26,561 bases of DNA from Chloromonas sp. AAM2. Its lineage: Eukaryota; Chlorophyta; Chlorophyceae; Chlamydomonadales; Chlamydomonadaceae. The translations under genes and the position numbers were made by a program. Below the pieces are notes generated by a model. It did no database searches and was not told where the DNA came from. It worked only from the letters and a program-made list of their open reading frames with translations. This document shows, piece after piece, positions 1 through 9,879 of the stretch. Within the stretch, counting starts at the first letter, position 1, and each line of letters begins with the position of its first letter. The stretch spans positions 15,247-41,807 of the forward strand of contig QAXH01005664.1 in the NCBI GenBank assembly GCA_004335635.1. The letters are read 5' to 3'.

Positions 1-241
1 ATCAGTACCCGTAAAGCGTGCGGGACCTGTCTGCAGCCTGCGTGTGCGAGCTTGTGCAGCTTAATGTGTTCAGTATCGTGCTACTGCTCGCTCCATGCAG
101 ATTTTGGTGGTTGTGCTGACTCAGCTTCTGGGAACCCGGAAAACCTACCGTCATCTCCGATTCGTGCGCCGAGCGTTGCGAGACTCTTTGAATGCAACTA
201 CAACACCCATCACCAACACCGGTTCTAGTGGTATTGATAGG

Positions 242-272
242 AACTGTCCCAGAACTGGCAAACTTCATTTTT
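242..272. repeat. Solo copy of the terminal repeat of the 20262-20906 element
   Basis: AACTGTCCCAGAACTGGCAA and ACTTCATTTTT match the inverted left end of the element at 20262-20300 almost base for base. It lies just 3' of the exon ending at 299, so it is probably intronic. No partner end was seen in the preceding 240 bases. Confidence 0.7.
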
Positions 273-298
273 GACATCTTTTGACGTACTGCACCTAC

Positions 299-882
299 TT
301 GTACCGCCTGAGGTACTGCACCAGCTCCCAGATCTTGGGCTGGGGCTCAGTGCTTTGCACCAAGCCGCCAGGGAGCATCAGGGGTATTCCCATGGACGCC
401 AAATGCCTACATGCTGGCGTCGGCTGCAAAGCAAGGCTGACAGCTGCCTCCTTGATCGGACCGGCCATTTCCGTGGAGTCTAATTCTGCCAACGGACTGT
501 GTCTGCCATCCCAGCTGCTCGTATCACAAACAAACTGCTGGCATAGCTGCTTGGCCGTGATTTCGATGTCTGAGCAAGGCGTAAGCACGCCTAGGCAGTG
601 GGCCTGCCCTGCTGCTTGAGCAATCTCTATAGCAGATGGCCCTGTTTCCACATGCCGCCTCAGAGCAGACAGCTGCGCTTCCGGTCCCAGTGGTTCATCA
701 TCCACAGATGGGTTAGGATCAGGGTCAGAATACCCACTCATATCCTCATCCGGTTGAGGCGAGGGTACATCAGGGGGTGCATGGGTGGGTATCATGGCCA
801 TGACCACCATGCGGTGGGCCACGTAGTTGAGTGCGCACTCGCTGCCCACGTCACAGCACAGCGCCTCGGCACGACGCAACAC
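299..882 (-). other. Probable exon of the helicase gene leading into the second RecA domain
   Basis: The reading frame is open from acceptor CCCTGCAG|GTGTTG (883/882) to a donor candidate CAA|GTAGGT (299/298). It starts in phase 0, as required by the previous exon, which ends at 2399 with GAG|GTAAGC. Visible segments: VLRRAEALCCDVGSECALNY and VAHRMVVMAMIPTHAP (helical), an acidic Pro/Asp-rich linker (PDEDMSGYSDPDPNPSVDDE), more helices, and finally EPQPKIWELVQYLRRY. That ending resembles the SPKvxxLiexL segment opening the second RecA domain of Dicer-like helicases. It is joined to the gene only across a 1.5-kb intron, so an independent gene remains possible. Confidence 0.5.
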
Positions 883-3800
883 CTGCAGGGAAATCATGGC
901 CCAAAAGACATGACATTTAAGGCGTGGTTGGTTGTTTGCTGTCAGGTCTGCCTCTTGAACGGAATGGCTTTCTGCCGATTCACCCATCTTTGCCTTACAC
1001 AACCAAGTTTCCATGCTTTGGGCCCCAAGCCAAATCCATACGACAGACTTGACGATGCATACGATTAAGGCAGCTAATTATGGGGCGAAGAATACCGCAG
1101 GTATATAAAAGACCCATGGACGCCGAAAGCTCTCAAACTCAATGAGCGGGGCGCACGTCACTAGTGCCTCGAAGAAGGTCCGGAAACCCCAGGCGCTACA
1201 GCTGACCGGATGCCAAAGTGTGTGCTGATATCGTCCCCTGGACAAGGAATCAAGGCATTATCACTGCTTTGGCTACTGTACCAGTGAGTCCTGGAGAGGC
1301 GACCACAATCTCCGCCATTCCAAGCCATTTGTCAGATCATTTTCCCGCTTTCCACCGCCGACGATCCAAGCCAGACAACCATGCCATTACTCCTCAAGCA
1401 AACGAGACTTCAGCAGAATGTTATTGCAGATGCTCACGCATTTGCGTGCCTTGCCGCCCTTTAAAGCACATCTCCTGCCAGTTGTATGTTTAGCGTCGTC
1501 TCAAACCAGCCGCTTCGCAGGGCCTACTGCTGCGCGCGCCGTAGCTGCTCGTGGACCGACATCGACAGGTCAAACAATTGAACCAGCTATTATCGCTGCT
1601 ATCAGCATGGAAGTTCAGGTGCTCTTCCTGTGTTCTTGTGCTCGCCTGCTACAACCTTTTGTCACTGGCCCCTACAGATCATGCATAACATCATCTTCAA
1701 AGCTACAGCTGATGCGTTCAGAGCAGCGCCAGTGCTCTTTTGGTGGCAAACACAGGTGGGGCGACCAGAAGAGACCAACCTTGGGGCTCCACCCGGCACC
1801 CTTCTTGCCCTTTATTCACTACCTTTGATCGATTCGTAGCTTGTATTGAATGCGCTGCTCTTGTGAAGAAGCGCAGTGTTGGAATCACTCGTATCACAGT
1901 GAGAAACCCTAGTTGCGATCGCAGAATGAATCCTTGGCAGCCTTCGCGAGCATAACATCAAATAATAGAGCACTGATTGCGCTTTTCAGCGCAGCACCAA
2001 TCGCGAATCATCCGCAATTGCTGGCCTCTGCATGCTCACACTCGCAGGTGGCTTTCGTATTTCAAACTTGCGCACGAACAGCGCATGCTGTCTGTGGACT
2101 CCACATCCTTCCTCTCCCTTTCTGTCTGGCTAGCAGTGAGCGAACCGCCAAGTCTATAAGGTTGGTAAGCCACCCTGCCATTGGGATCACCCATGTGATC
2201 CAGGCCATGAATAGGCACCTGAGTCACTGAGCTGCGCGCTTTTCAGGGTGCACTTTCCCTCACGAGGACTCACAATCAGGAAGGGATCCAAAACCATTAG
2301 ATTTCTTCCGACTCCAAGTACATCTAACCAAGTACCAGGAGCCAATGCGAACCAACACGTGTTCACTGTACGACGTGATAAACCATCTCGCAGCTTACCT
2401 CAAGGACATGGACGCAGTGTCCTAGGTTGACCAGTTTCCAGGTCTTGGCCACAACAGCGGCAGCATTCATCCACCTGAAGCGTGACACAGGCTGTATGTG
2501 AACGTGAGGCTGTCCTGCTTCTAGCAGCAACTTGACCGTAAATCTGCAGCATGTACGACCTGCTGTATGCAGGGCACATATGGATGGAACACTCACTATA
2601 TTCTTAGTCGATGCCAAGCGCTTGCACACTATCCAACCAAATATTGATTCAACCGACCAGCTGGGCAGGCAGCCGTTCACTCACGTGCAGAGCATGTTGT
2701 ACGCATGCACTTCATTGACGGTAATCTCCTGTTTGCAGGGGAGGTGCAGCATGCGCATTGCCTCCAGGCGTGATGACTCAGGCACATGGGCCTGAAAGAG
2801 CTGCTCCTTGATGGCCGAATCTGCACCAGCAACAGTGGCACAAAGGCAAAACAATTTGAAATTAGTTGAGGCTACACGATCTTCCACATTGCAAGATTAC
2901 AACAAATACAATGCAATCGTGTAACGCCAACACACGGCACCTGCCACAGCCAAGGTACAATTCAATCTGCTGAACTGCAGGCCAAAATACGAATGCACGA
3001 ACACAATAAGAAAAGAAGATACGGTAAACGTCACGCAGATTCACAGACTTGCTGCGGGTGCAGACCGGAAGCGAGCTCTGGACTGTTGATGGTGGCCCCT
3101 TGCAATAGAGTCAGAAAAATGGCAGAGGCACAGCATGGTTCAGCTTGTATGTAAGATGAGATCCCAGGTGATCCGAAGTTCTTGCACTGAGCATTATGCT
3201 GATGCTTTGGCCATGCCCACCCACCAATCCGCATTGCGTACAGGTGGATAGTGTGCCTGAGCCACTGTTGCAGACAGCCGTCAACGTGTCGGCAGTCCAC
3301 GAGTTTCTCCTCCTGTTCAGGGCCAGGCGCCACCTGCACAGCCATAAGGTACGTCAGATGATTCTGTACTTGCTCGTTAATGGCAAGTAGAGATTTGTAG
3401 AGCCCAGGAATCTGTGAGACGGCAACAATGCACGCCAGCACAATGTGCCGGACAAGACTTTCCCACCGCTCCTTGAGAAGCAGCACAGCAAGCAAAGCAG
3501 CGCGACATAGCAGCAACTCTGTTTCATCCATGTCCCTGTACCAGCCGGGTCAACCGCTTCAGCCTGTCATCATCGTTCTGTTTTCTTGCCCACGTGTGCA
3601 TAACGGGAATAATGTCTTGCCCACGTGTGCATAACGGGAATAAAGGGAAAGGGATCCTATTCCCTTTCGTGCCCTGTCACGACTTCTCTTGTATACTTTC
3701 CTCCCTGAACTTGCCTGCTGCACCAGCGCATCGTCCTCCGATACGACAAACAGCTGAGCCTGCATCAGTCCTAGCAGCCGCTGAAGCTCAACCTCAAGCT

Positions 3801-6441
3801 CACTCTGCAACCAGTATGAGGCGGACAGCTCAAGACGGCATCGGCCTTTCTACTGCCCAAATGCATGCCAGCCATACGCCTGGTTGATACAACGCCTGCC
3901 TTTCTCTTGCAAGTATTGATTGGTCAGCATCACCAAAACAGAGTCTCGGGCAGTAGGGTATGCTGCAGTCATATGATAATTCGTGACCTCCAGTGTGTTT
4001 AGTGTTCAAGTGTCACATGGCGGCGTGGTGCTGCAGCCTACCTCATCTTTTCCATTGGCTGGTGAGGCAGAAAAGCCCAGCACCTGCACAGACATATCGT
4101 GATAGCCAACACAACCGTAAGCCATGTGGCATTAGCACACTGGTGGCTAGCGCTTCCCAACAGATATCCCATGATCTGGTTATGATCAAATGATACAAGT
4201 ACACAAAGCAATCTGTACTGATGCAGCATTCCTCAGGTGCATGCAGCCTATCATATGATATGCAGGCACACAGGTACCTTTGCAAGAGGGATCAAGTGAT
4301 CTGGTCACACGTGTGACATGACATGTGTTTTGCCCAGTGTGTGCCCATTGTCAGGCTTACCTGTGGCCTTTTGTTCTCAGGCAATGCTGAGAAGAACTGC
4401 ATAACTCGTGCATAGGGGTGCAGCTTGGCCGTGTGGTGACACTCATCTAGGATCTGTGAGCAGCAGGTACCAAAGCCAGTGTGCGGGGCACCACAACAAT
4501 TCCCAACAGCTATTGATATATACATACGTATTCCCAACAGCTATTAGTTAGCGTAAAGCAAGAGACATAGCTGCAGTCCCAGTGCTTACCAGCAGGTCGA
4601 TGTCAGAGAGTGAGGCTGCTTTGCCCTCCAACAGGTTGGCAAAGCTCTGTGCCTCAATGACGATGACGTTTAGGCGATTGATTTCCTGCTTCCACTGATG
4701 GGGGACCAGCTGCTTGTCCCCGCAAAACCTGCAGAGGAACGTGAAAATGAGTAGTGTGCAAGAAAGTGAATGATCTGGACGAAGGTTGTCGATTTTCAGT
4801 CCACCATTCAACACGGATGAATGAAACAGCAACTGCGATCCAGAACGGATAACACAATAACTGAGGAACTGAGGAATTACATCTGCCGTCTCAACAAAGG
4901 TCACCTTAGCTACCAGTCTGGCTTGTTGATGTGAAAGTATTTGGCCTGGGTCAAGCTGGCAGCTTTTCACTTAATACACAACACTGACTTCCAAGGGCTG
5001 CCTAGTATTCACTGTCAGGGTCGTGTTGACACCTCACGACAATTGATTTCACTCCAGGCTGAATGGTCAGGTGCGTAGCTTCACGATAGTAAAAGGTGCA
5101 CTTTGAGCATTACACGCTTTGCGTCTGGCTGGCCAAATGGCCGCCTAGCCATGACCCTTGCACCCAGACGCGTGTACAGCCTCACCAGTCCACTGACAGC
5201 ATGGAAGCAGAGCCAGTAGCTGGCCCAGAAGCAGGCCTAAAGCCCCCCTTCTCGTAAGCAGCGCACTGCTGCCTGACCAGTGACACAGTTGGAACCACCA
5301 CCACCACTGTGCCTGAAAGCTTGGCCGTCAGGAGACGCCTGCACACCAAATGTGTTTGTGCTGACAACAAGTTATCAAGGGCAAACGTGATGACATGACC
5401 TGGCATGTTCTGGCAGTACAAGCTGTCATTACCTGCCTTAGAAGGGGCCTAGGCCTCCTGGCCCTTCTTGCGTCCCTTTATCTAGTCTTTGACCTTGACT
5501 TTGGCGGCTTTGTCCTGTTTTGCTTTGGGTTGGCCTGCCTTGCCTGCTTTGTTCGCTGCTTTCGTTTTGCTTTCTTGCTCAGGGTAGGCCAGGGCGGTGC
5601 CCATCCCGTTCCGTGTCCTCTGACGGCTTCCCTGGTGTAAATACACACATATATAGAAGGGCCTGACCTACGGACATATATATATAGAAGGGGCTAACCA
5701 GGATGCCGACACGACAAGCTGTACCACTGCAGCGCTTGCATTGACCAACTCATGAAGTCAGAAACAGTCTGTACTAATTCCAGCGCTTGCAGTATTCCAC
5801 CTTGACAGCTCAATGAATATGGCCGTCTTTCCCGTGTTGGTGGGCGCCGCCACCACCCAGTTGCCCCCGCCGGCACTGATGGTCTCCACCGCATCATGCT
5901 GATAGCGGCGTAGGAAGAACTCGGGCGCGGAGGCCAACTGAGCCTGCTTTGCAAGTTCAGCCTCCCTGCAAACAAAGCGCGTAGTTTTGTTATTGTGTAT
6001 CACAGCCGAGGATTGGTTAGACAGTACCAGGCTTCACGCCTGGAAGCAAGCAACCCGTAATTGATGAACCCGCTGTTGTGGCCCACAAGCACCACATGAT
6101 GTACCGGTAAGCAGCACACTCAGGAGCTAGGTTTGCACATTCGCTGGCTACAGGACATGCTAGTGAGCAGGAGTTTTGCATCTGCTGGCCGCTGCTCGAT
6201 TGTGTGACATCAGCAAAGCGCTTCCAGGCTGGCGCGACACATTGGGTTGGGTGCAGTGGATTGCAGGCTGAGGACCAATGGCCACACCTGGCTTTGGCGA
6301 CCTTCAGGAAGATTCCTCCTGCCGTGCGCTGGCGCGCTCCATTAGCAGTAACGGTCAGGGAACTGTTACTAACCACCTCTTCATTTACTTCCTGCAGCCA
6401 CAGTCATGAATGTCATACGATTGATTGCGATAGCTCTGTTC

Positions 6442-6474
<33 letters not shown>

Positions 6475-7414
6475 TATGTCGTATGCACTGCATGAAGGGG
6501 TTGCACTGTGCTGCAAATAAATTCGTTCGTGAATTTCGATCCAGCAGCGGCTCTGTTCACTACTACCACCGCATTTGTAACTTTTTGTCACTTTTGAGTG
6601 TGAGGTCAATCAAAATCGGAATCCGTTAAACTGCTTCTGTGTTTCTGATGCTGCTCAGGGTCCTGTTGCGTATCCGACACCAAATGAAAGAGACCTACCT
6701 TGAGCACCTGCCACACGCCATCAGCCCCAAACTGCAATGCAAACTTCTGCAGCTTGGGCCGCAGGGGCTCCTGCTCCTTGAGGAAATCAATCAGATAACT
6801 CGCAATCTGCTGAGGGCTCTTGCCTTGCTGCACAGGGCAAACCAGTGGTGCAGGTCAGAAGGTTTACAAGCGCTCCTGCTTACAAGGCTTCAAAACAAGC
6901 ACAAGGATTACAGTAGCAGCTGCGTTGATGCCAGGTCTTGGCAGGTCAATTGGCTTGAAATGCTGTTCAAGTAGGCGATGAATTTTATCGCGAGCCCAGC
7001 CATGCGGGTTTGGCAACGTTTGCACGTTGGCTTGGCTCATGCGCATGCAGATTCAGGAGTGCATGTAACGCTACGTACCAGAGGGTTGTCTGTGCCACTG
7101 AGTGCCTCGTTGTCTTCGACAGCCATCTCACTGTCTTCGTCTGTATCATCTTCGTTCCATAGTTCCTTGCTGAGGGTCTTGACGCAAAGGGTGACAACGA
7201 ACAGCCGAACGAGACAGTGATGGGTAGAAAGTAGCTCGCACACCCGGCTGAGCGCGCCACCGGCCGTATGCACATGTCCTTGGATGACGCTGTCGTTCAG
7301 CTTCTTGATGATGCTGTCCACATCAGCCTCTTGAAAGCATGTGGCGAAAAGCTCTGACCGGTGCAGAGCCCTGATGCTGCTTGCGATGGCTTCTAGCGCG
7401 CTCTCCAACTCCAT
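299..7414 (-). CDS. PHAX-domain / Dicer-type DECH helicase fusion, multi-exon, 3' end beyond left edge
   Basis: Exons in transcript order: 7414-7079, about 7032-6912, 6827-6699 and 6391-6288 (PHAX part); 5965-5801, 5338-5186, 4728-4590, 4453-4361, 4083-4042 and 3804-3715 (first RecA domain); about 3516-3225, 2820-2685, 2543-2399 and 882-299 (helical insert and linker). From 6827 to 3715, and from 3225 to 299, every junction agrees in phase. The PHAX part ends in ARQRTAGGIFL, matching the RTPGGVFL hallmark of that domain. The helicase part shows RRYQHDAVETI (Q motif), APTNTGKT (Walker A), VVVVVPTVSLVRQQ (Ia), ILDECHHTAKLHPYARVM (II) and VLGFSASPANGK (III). The DECHH-x(5)-HPY pattern is that of Dicer/RIG-I helicases, which bind and move on double-stranded RNA. 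The last exon ends PKIWELVQYLRRY, resembling the start of the second RecA domain. Motifs IV-VI and RNase III domains are not visible. Unsettled: the start codon (ATG 7414 or 7702), the join of the first two exons (it implies an intron under 50 bp), the acceptor near 3516-3540, and the attachment of the last exon. Confidence 0.72.
883..2398. other. Long probable intron of the helicase gene; unassigned content
   Basis: No minus-strand exon was recognised here. The plus strand has a TATA box at 1102-1109 and several short open stretches rich in alanine and isoleucine, for example around 1250-1285, 1390-1473, 1580-1620, 1680-1765 and 1970-2050. Some end at GTGAGT- or CAG|GTG-like donors. They could be small exons of a nested plus-strand gene, but no family is recognisable and phases were not resolved. 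The only longer open frame starting at a plausible place is 1630-1839, ending in VGRPEETNLGAPPGTLLALY. Confidence 0.3.
1102..1109 (+). promoter_or_regulatory. TATA box (TATATAAA) on the plus strand
   Basis: A perfect TATATAAA lies at 1102-1109. An ATG follows at 1142 and opens a short frame (MSGAHVTSASKKVRKPQALQ) that runs into a stop after a possible donor. The spacing suits a TATA-driven transcript starting near 1130-1140. Nothing downstream is recognised, so function is inferred from the motif alone. Confidence 0.35.
3584..3643. repeat. Two tandem copies of a 29-bp unit (period 31) in a helicase-gene intron
   Basis: The unit beginning TCTTGCCCACGTGTGCATAA occurs at 3584-3612 and identically at 3615-3643. 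It contains CACGTG. It lies in the intron between the exon ending at 3715 and the helical-insert exon. Confidence 0.85.
3715..5965 (-). other. First RecA-like domain of the DECH helicase (six exons)
   Basis: Six exons with agreeing phases carry the motifs in the order expected of a Dicer/RIG-I-type superfamily 2 helicase. 5965-5801: Q motif and Walker A (APTNTGKTAIFIEL). 5338-5186: motif Ia. 4728-4590: the strand VIVIEAQSFANLLEGK and SLSDIDLL. 4453-4361: ILDECHH, the Walker B box. 4083-4042: VLGFSASPANGKDE, motif III. 3804-3715: SELEVELQRLLGLMQAQL then FVVSEDDALVQQ, matching the segment after motif III in Dicers where the repressor-like helices begin. Walker A keeps the catalytic GKT and DECH is intact, so ATP hydrolysis is plausible. 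The last exon probably ends with a GC donor (CAG|GCAAGT at 3714). Confidence 0.8.
4499..4545. repeat. Direct repeat ATTCCCAACAGCTATT, two copies
   Basis: Identical 16-bp copies at 4499-4514 and 4530-4545 are separated by an AT-rich spacer, inside the intron just before the DECH-box exon. Confidence 0.8.
6288..6827 (-). other. PHAX-type RNA-binding domain encoded by two exons
   Basis: Exons 6827-6699 (43 codons) and 6391-6288 (34 codons plus 2 nt) join in phase. The first reads SPQQIASYLIDFLKEQ, then LRPKLQKFALQFGADGVWQVL, a helix pattern like the PHAX domain, where helices precede a loop. The second reads EVNEEVVSNSSLTVTANG followed by ARQRTAGGIFLKVAKAR, matching the family's conserved GGxxxxDGxRRRTPGGVFL segment. 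Borders are consensus: acceptor CTGTGCAG at 6828 and donor AAG|GTAGGT at 6698; acceptor GGCTGCAG at 6392 and donor CCAG|GTGTGG at 6287. The second exon ends in phase 2 and joins the Q-motif exon (acceptor TTTGCAG|GGAGG, start 5965) to give AKAREAELAKQ without a break. In metazoan PHAX this domain binds single-stranded RNA during snRNA export. Here it sits directly in front of the helicase. Confidence 0.72.
6443..6472. repeat. (CA)n microsatellite
   Basis: About 15 perfect CA dinucleotides in the intron between the two PHAX exons. Open frames of repeated Cys-Val or Thr-His across it are artefacts of the repeat. Confidence 0.95.
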
Positions 7415-7702
7415 CGTTTCTACAACATCCACAGCTGTCTGGCACGCGATGTTGTGATCGCCAAGGTGGATTGCCAATAACGTTCGACGTGCACCCGTGC
7501 ATTTGCCCGTGCACGACAGAAACGTGCGCGGGCGTTGATCCGGCCTTTGACGAGCATGTCTGTTGAACCCAGTCATCGTGTATCCTTCTCCACGCATGCA
7601 TTCCAGGCTGGTAAAGCACCGAGGGGCACTCCTCGACCTGGGACGTGCCCTGGGATTCGCCGATCGCTCAACTCTCAATCCTTTCCACATGGACAGCCTC
7701 AT

Positions 7703-9380
7703 TTCAGATCCTCAGTCCCTCAGTCGAGACTCCGACGGCTGGAAACCCAGCACGAACACACACGTTGTGATGATGATGTAACTCTAGATGTGTGAGATGG
7801 GGCTCAGTGTGATGTTACAAACCGCTCTGCCAACAGGTTTACAAGGGCCGATGAGCCAAAGACAATCATAAAGCCCATGTAAAGTGAGCTTGACACCACT
7901 CGGAATGATATCTCCAGAAGGACAATTGTGTCTTGCCATGCCAAAAGTGGACCATTGAGATGCCCCTGACAGGAGCTTCCCCTCGCCCTGCCAGACTTGT
8001 TCCTCAATGGGGACGCACAGTCAGACGCAATAGCTCACAACGCTCAGAATGCCCGGCTAGGGGCCATAAGTACCGTGCTACACGCGGAGCAACACTAACT
8101 GCTGTAAGCAGTGTGCCAGCGAGTACAAATAGTACGAGGCGACACAACGCTCACATCAAACAGGTTGGCAGCCCCTCATCTTACTAGTTGCAAGCATTGA
8201 GAGTAACCTAAAGGTTCAGGCGTGCATCACATGACTGGCTTGAAATTTCAGGCCCAGTCAAAAGGCGTAACTGGAATGTATATCTGAAGGGAGATTACAC
8301 CAGGGTGCATTTTGACCATGCCATGCAAGAGGCGAGGCTTAAATACGGCCCTGACCACCCTGAGCGACAGAAGGAAACTTCAGGAGTATAAAGTGGGAGT
8401 TGACATTCAATTTGATGTACAAAGTCAAAGTGAAAAGTCACCAACAAGAACAAGTCCCAAACATCACAGCAACAACAAAAGCGTACATAGCCATGGAGCA
8501 AGCAGTACACAACCAAACAGCCATGGAGCTTGCAGTACATAACCAAACAGCCATTAAGCAAGCGGTTTGCATAATTTTGAAACATTTCTGCCATGAAACG
8601 ATGGTCAGAGCCTGACGGCAGCCTGTCAGACAACGAGCTGTATGTACAAGACACCACATGAAAGGCACAGTCATGATTTGCAGACAGTGAGCATGTATTC
8701 CCCAAATCCTCACAACCACAACAGCGATAACATGGATTAATGGTTCTTCCATCTTGCCGCTCTAACACTCACCAAATTGCATATTCATGACCATGAACTA
8801 CAACATACTCAGTCCAAAGCATAGCATACTGGAAAATGGGCATCGCAAGCAGCCTAAGCAAGGTCGGGGCCCAGCATGGCAAGCTTGTCTGGTCATCAGT
8901 GATCGGAAAAACTCATCGTTTCAACGCAGAAACGTGGAACAGGTTCAGTAACAATTTTTTGCAGTTTGCGCAAATAATGGATCTTTGCGTTGGACGTGCT
9001 TCCTGGTGTGCACTCCCTTCTTGTAACTTTGCCTATGCCTTTCTACACCCAGTTAATAGGGCCTGCCTAGTCTGGACAATCTATGCGTCAAACTACTTAC
9101 TACGGCATGGCACAGCCCCAGTCATCAGATTCTATCCTGGTCCATGCTCAGTACAAGGTACAATTCAGCAGCCTAGCCACTTCACAGGATGAAGCATGTC
9201 ATGAGAAAGGACGGAGCAGTTCGCGTATCACGTGAATCATTCCACACATCACGACATCCTGATGCTTTCTGGCGTTCTGAGGCCTGCTGGCGTTTGCGAC
9301 TGGTTTGGACCCTGTGCCTGTGGAGCCACTTTGCTGCTCTCTGTTATGGTACTCTGTTTGATACGCTGTTGTGGACAATG
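7703..9380. other. Intergenic region between the helicase gene and the NO VEIN-like gene
   Basis: No exon chain, RNA gene or known motif was recognised on either strand. It should hold the 3' UTR of the gene ending at 9381 and the promoter of the gene starting near 7414 or 7702. A minus-strand TGTAA (plus TTACA at 8293-8297) is a possible distant polyadenylation signal. A short 30-bp tandem repeat lies at 8491-8565. Confidence 0.5.
8491..8565. repeat. 30-bp tandem repeat, 2.5 copies
   Basis: Copies at 8491-8520 and 8521-8550 begin CCATGGAGC and end AACCAAACAG, differing at a few positions. A partial, diverged third copy follows to 8565. Confidence 0.85.
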
Positions 9381-9764
9381 CTATATTGGACCTGATTTTG
9401 TTGCACCAAACCTGTGCAGCACCAGTTGTGAGTCGCGTGCACCCAGCTGCAGCCTCCCCTGCAGGTACATCCCACCGGGGTCACACAACACGTGTGTGAT
9501 TTCAGGTGAAGGCACCTTGCCCACCCGCACAATCACATAAACCAACCGCCGGCCGTCCAGTAAGGGTAGGCCGGCAGCCTCTGCCTCCCCTGGAGCGAGG
9601 CATAAGGCCTGCTGGGCGCTTGTGAGGGGCTGGGATAGCTGCATGGCAAGGGAAAACTCCCCCGGGGAGATGATGAAGGCGTTTGGCCCATGTCCTCGGG
9701 TTGCCTTGACCTCGATGAGGGCTATGGAGTTTGGCACTCCAGTTACCTCCCCGCTGTGGTCGTC
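9381..9764 (-). other. Last exon: main part of DUF3883
   Basis: This exon starts at acceptor ATGCAG|GACGAC and ends at the TAG stop. It reads DDHSGEVTGVP, then ALIEVKATRGHGPNAFIISP, GEFSLAMQ and LVYVIVRVGKVPSPE. The E-V-K within IEVKATRG resembles the E-x-K catalytic element of PD-(D/E)xK nuclease folds, to which DUF3883 has been compared. Whether it cleaves anything is unknown. Confidence 0.8.
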
Positions 9765-9844
9765 CTGCATGGCGTGACACAACGATGCATGATCAGTGCC
9801 AAATGCTACCTACTATACTGACCAGTCCACTCGCAGTGGTTTAG

Positions 9845-9879
<35 letters not shown>

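Noticed and set aside
130..224. Minus-strand stretch VVVAFKESRNARR resembling helicase motif IV.
   Set aside because: The phase of its possible acceptor (CTAG at 224) does not match the donor at 299, and the match is short.
3815..3850. LSAS-like sequence read through before the exon starting at 3804, at first taken for helicase motif III.
   Set aside because: A much better motif III (VLGFSASP) was found in the microexon 4083-4042, with correct phases on both sides; the read-through segment is intron.
5395..5640. Hydrophobic plus-strand open frame of 81 codons, possibly a membrane protein.
   Set aside because: It is antisense to the purine-rich intron tract of the helicase gene; the leucine/phenylalanine content comes from that composition.
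6381..6609. Frames with Cys-Val repeats.
   Set aside because: They are translations of the (CA)n microsatellite in an intron.
8836..9192. Plus-strand open frame of 118 codons in the intergenic region.
   Set aside because: No recognisable domain, no splice or promoter signals, and composition like the surrounding noncoding DNA.
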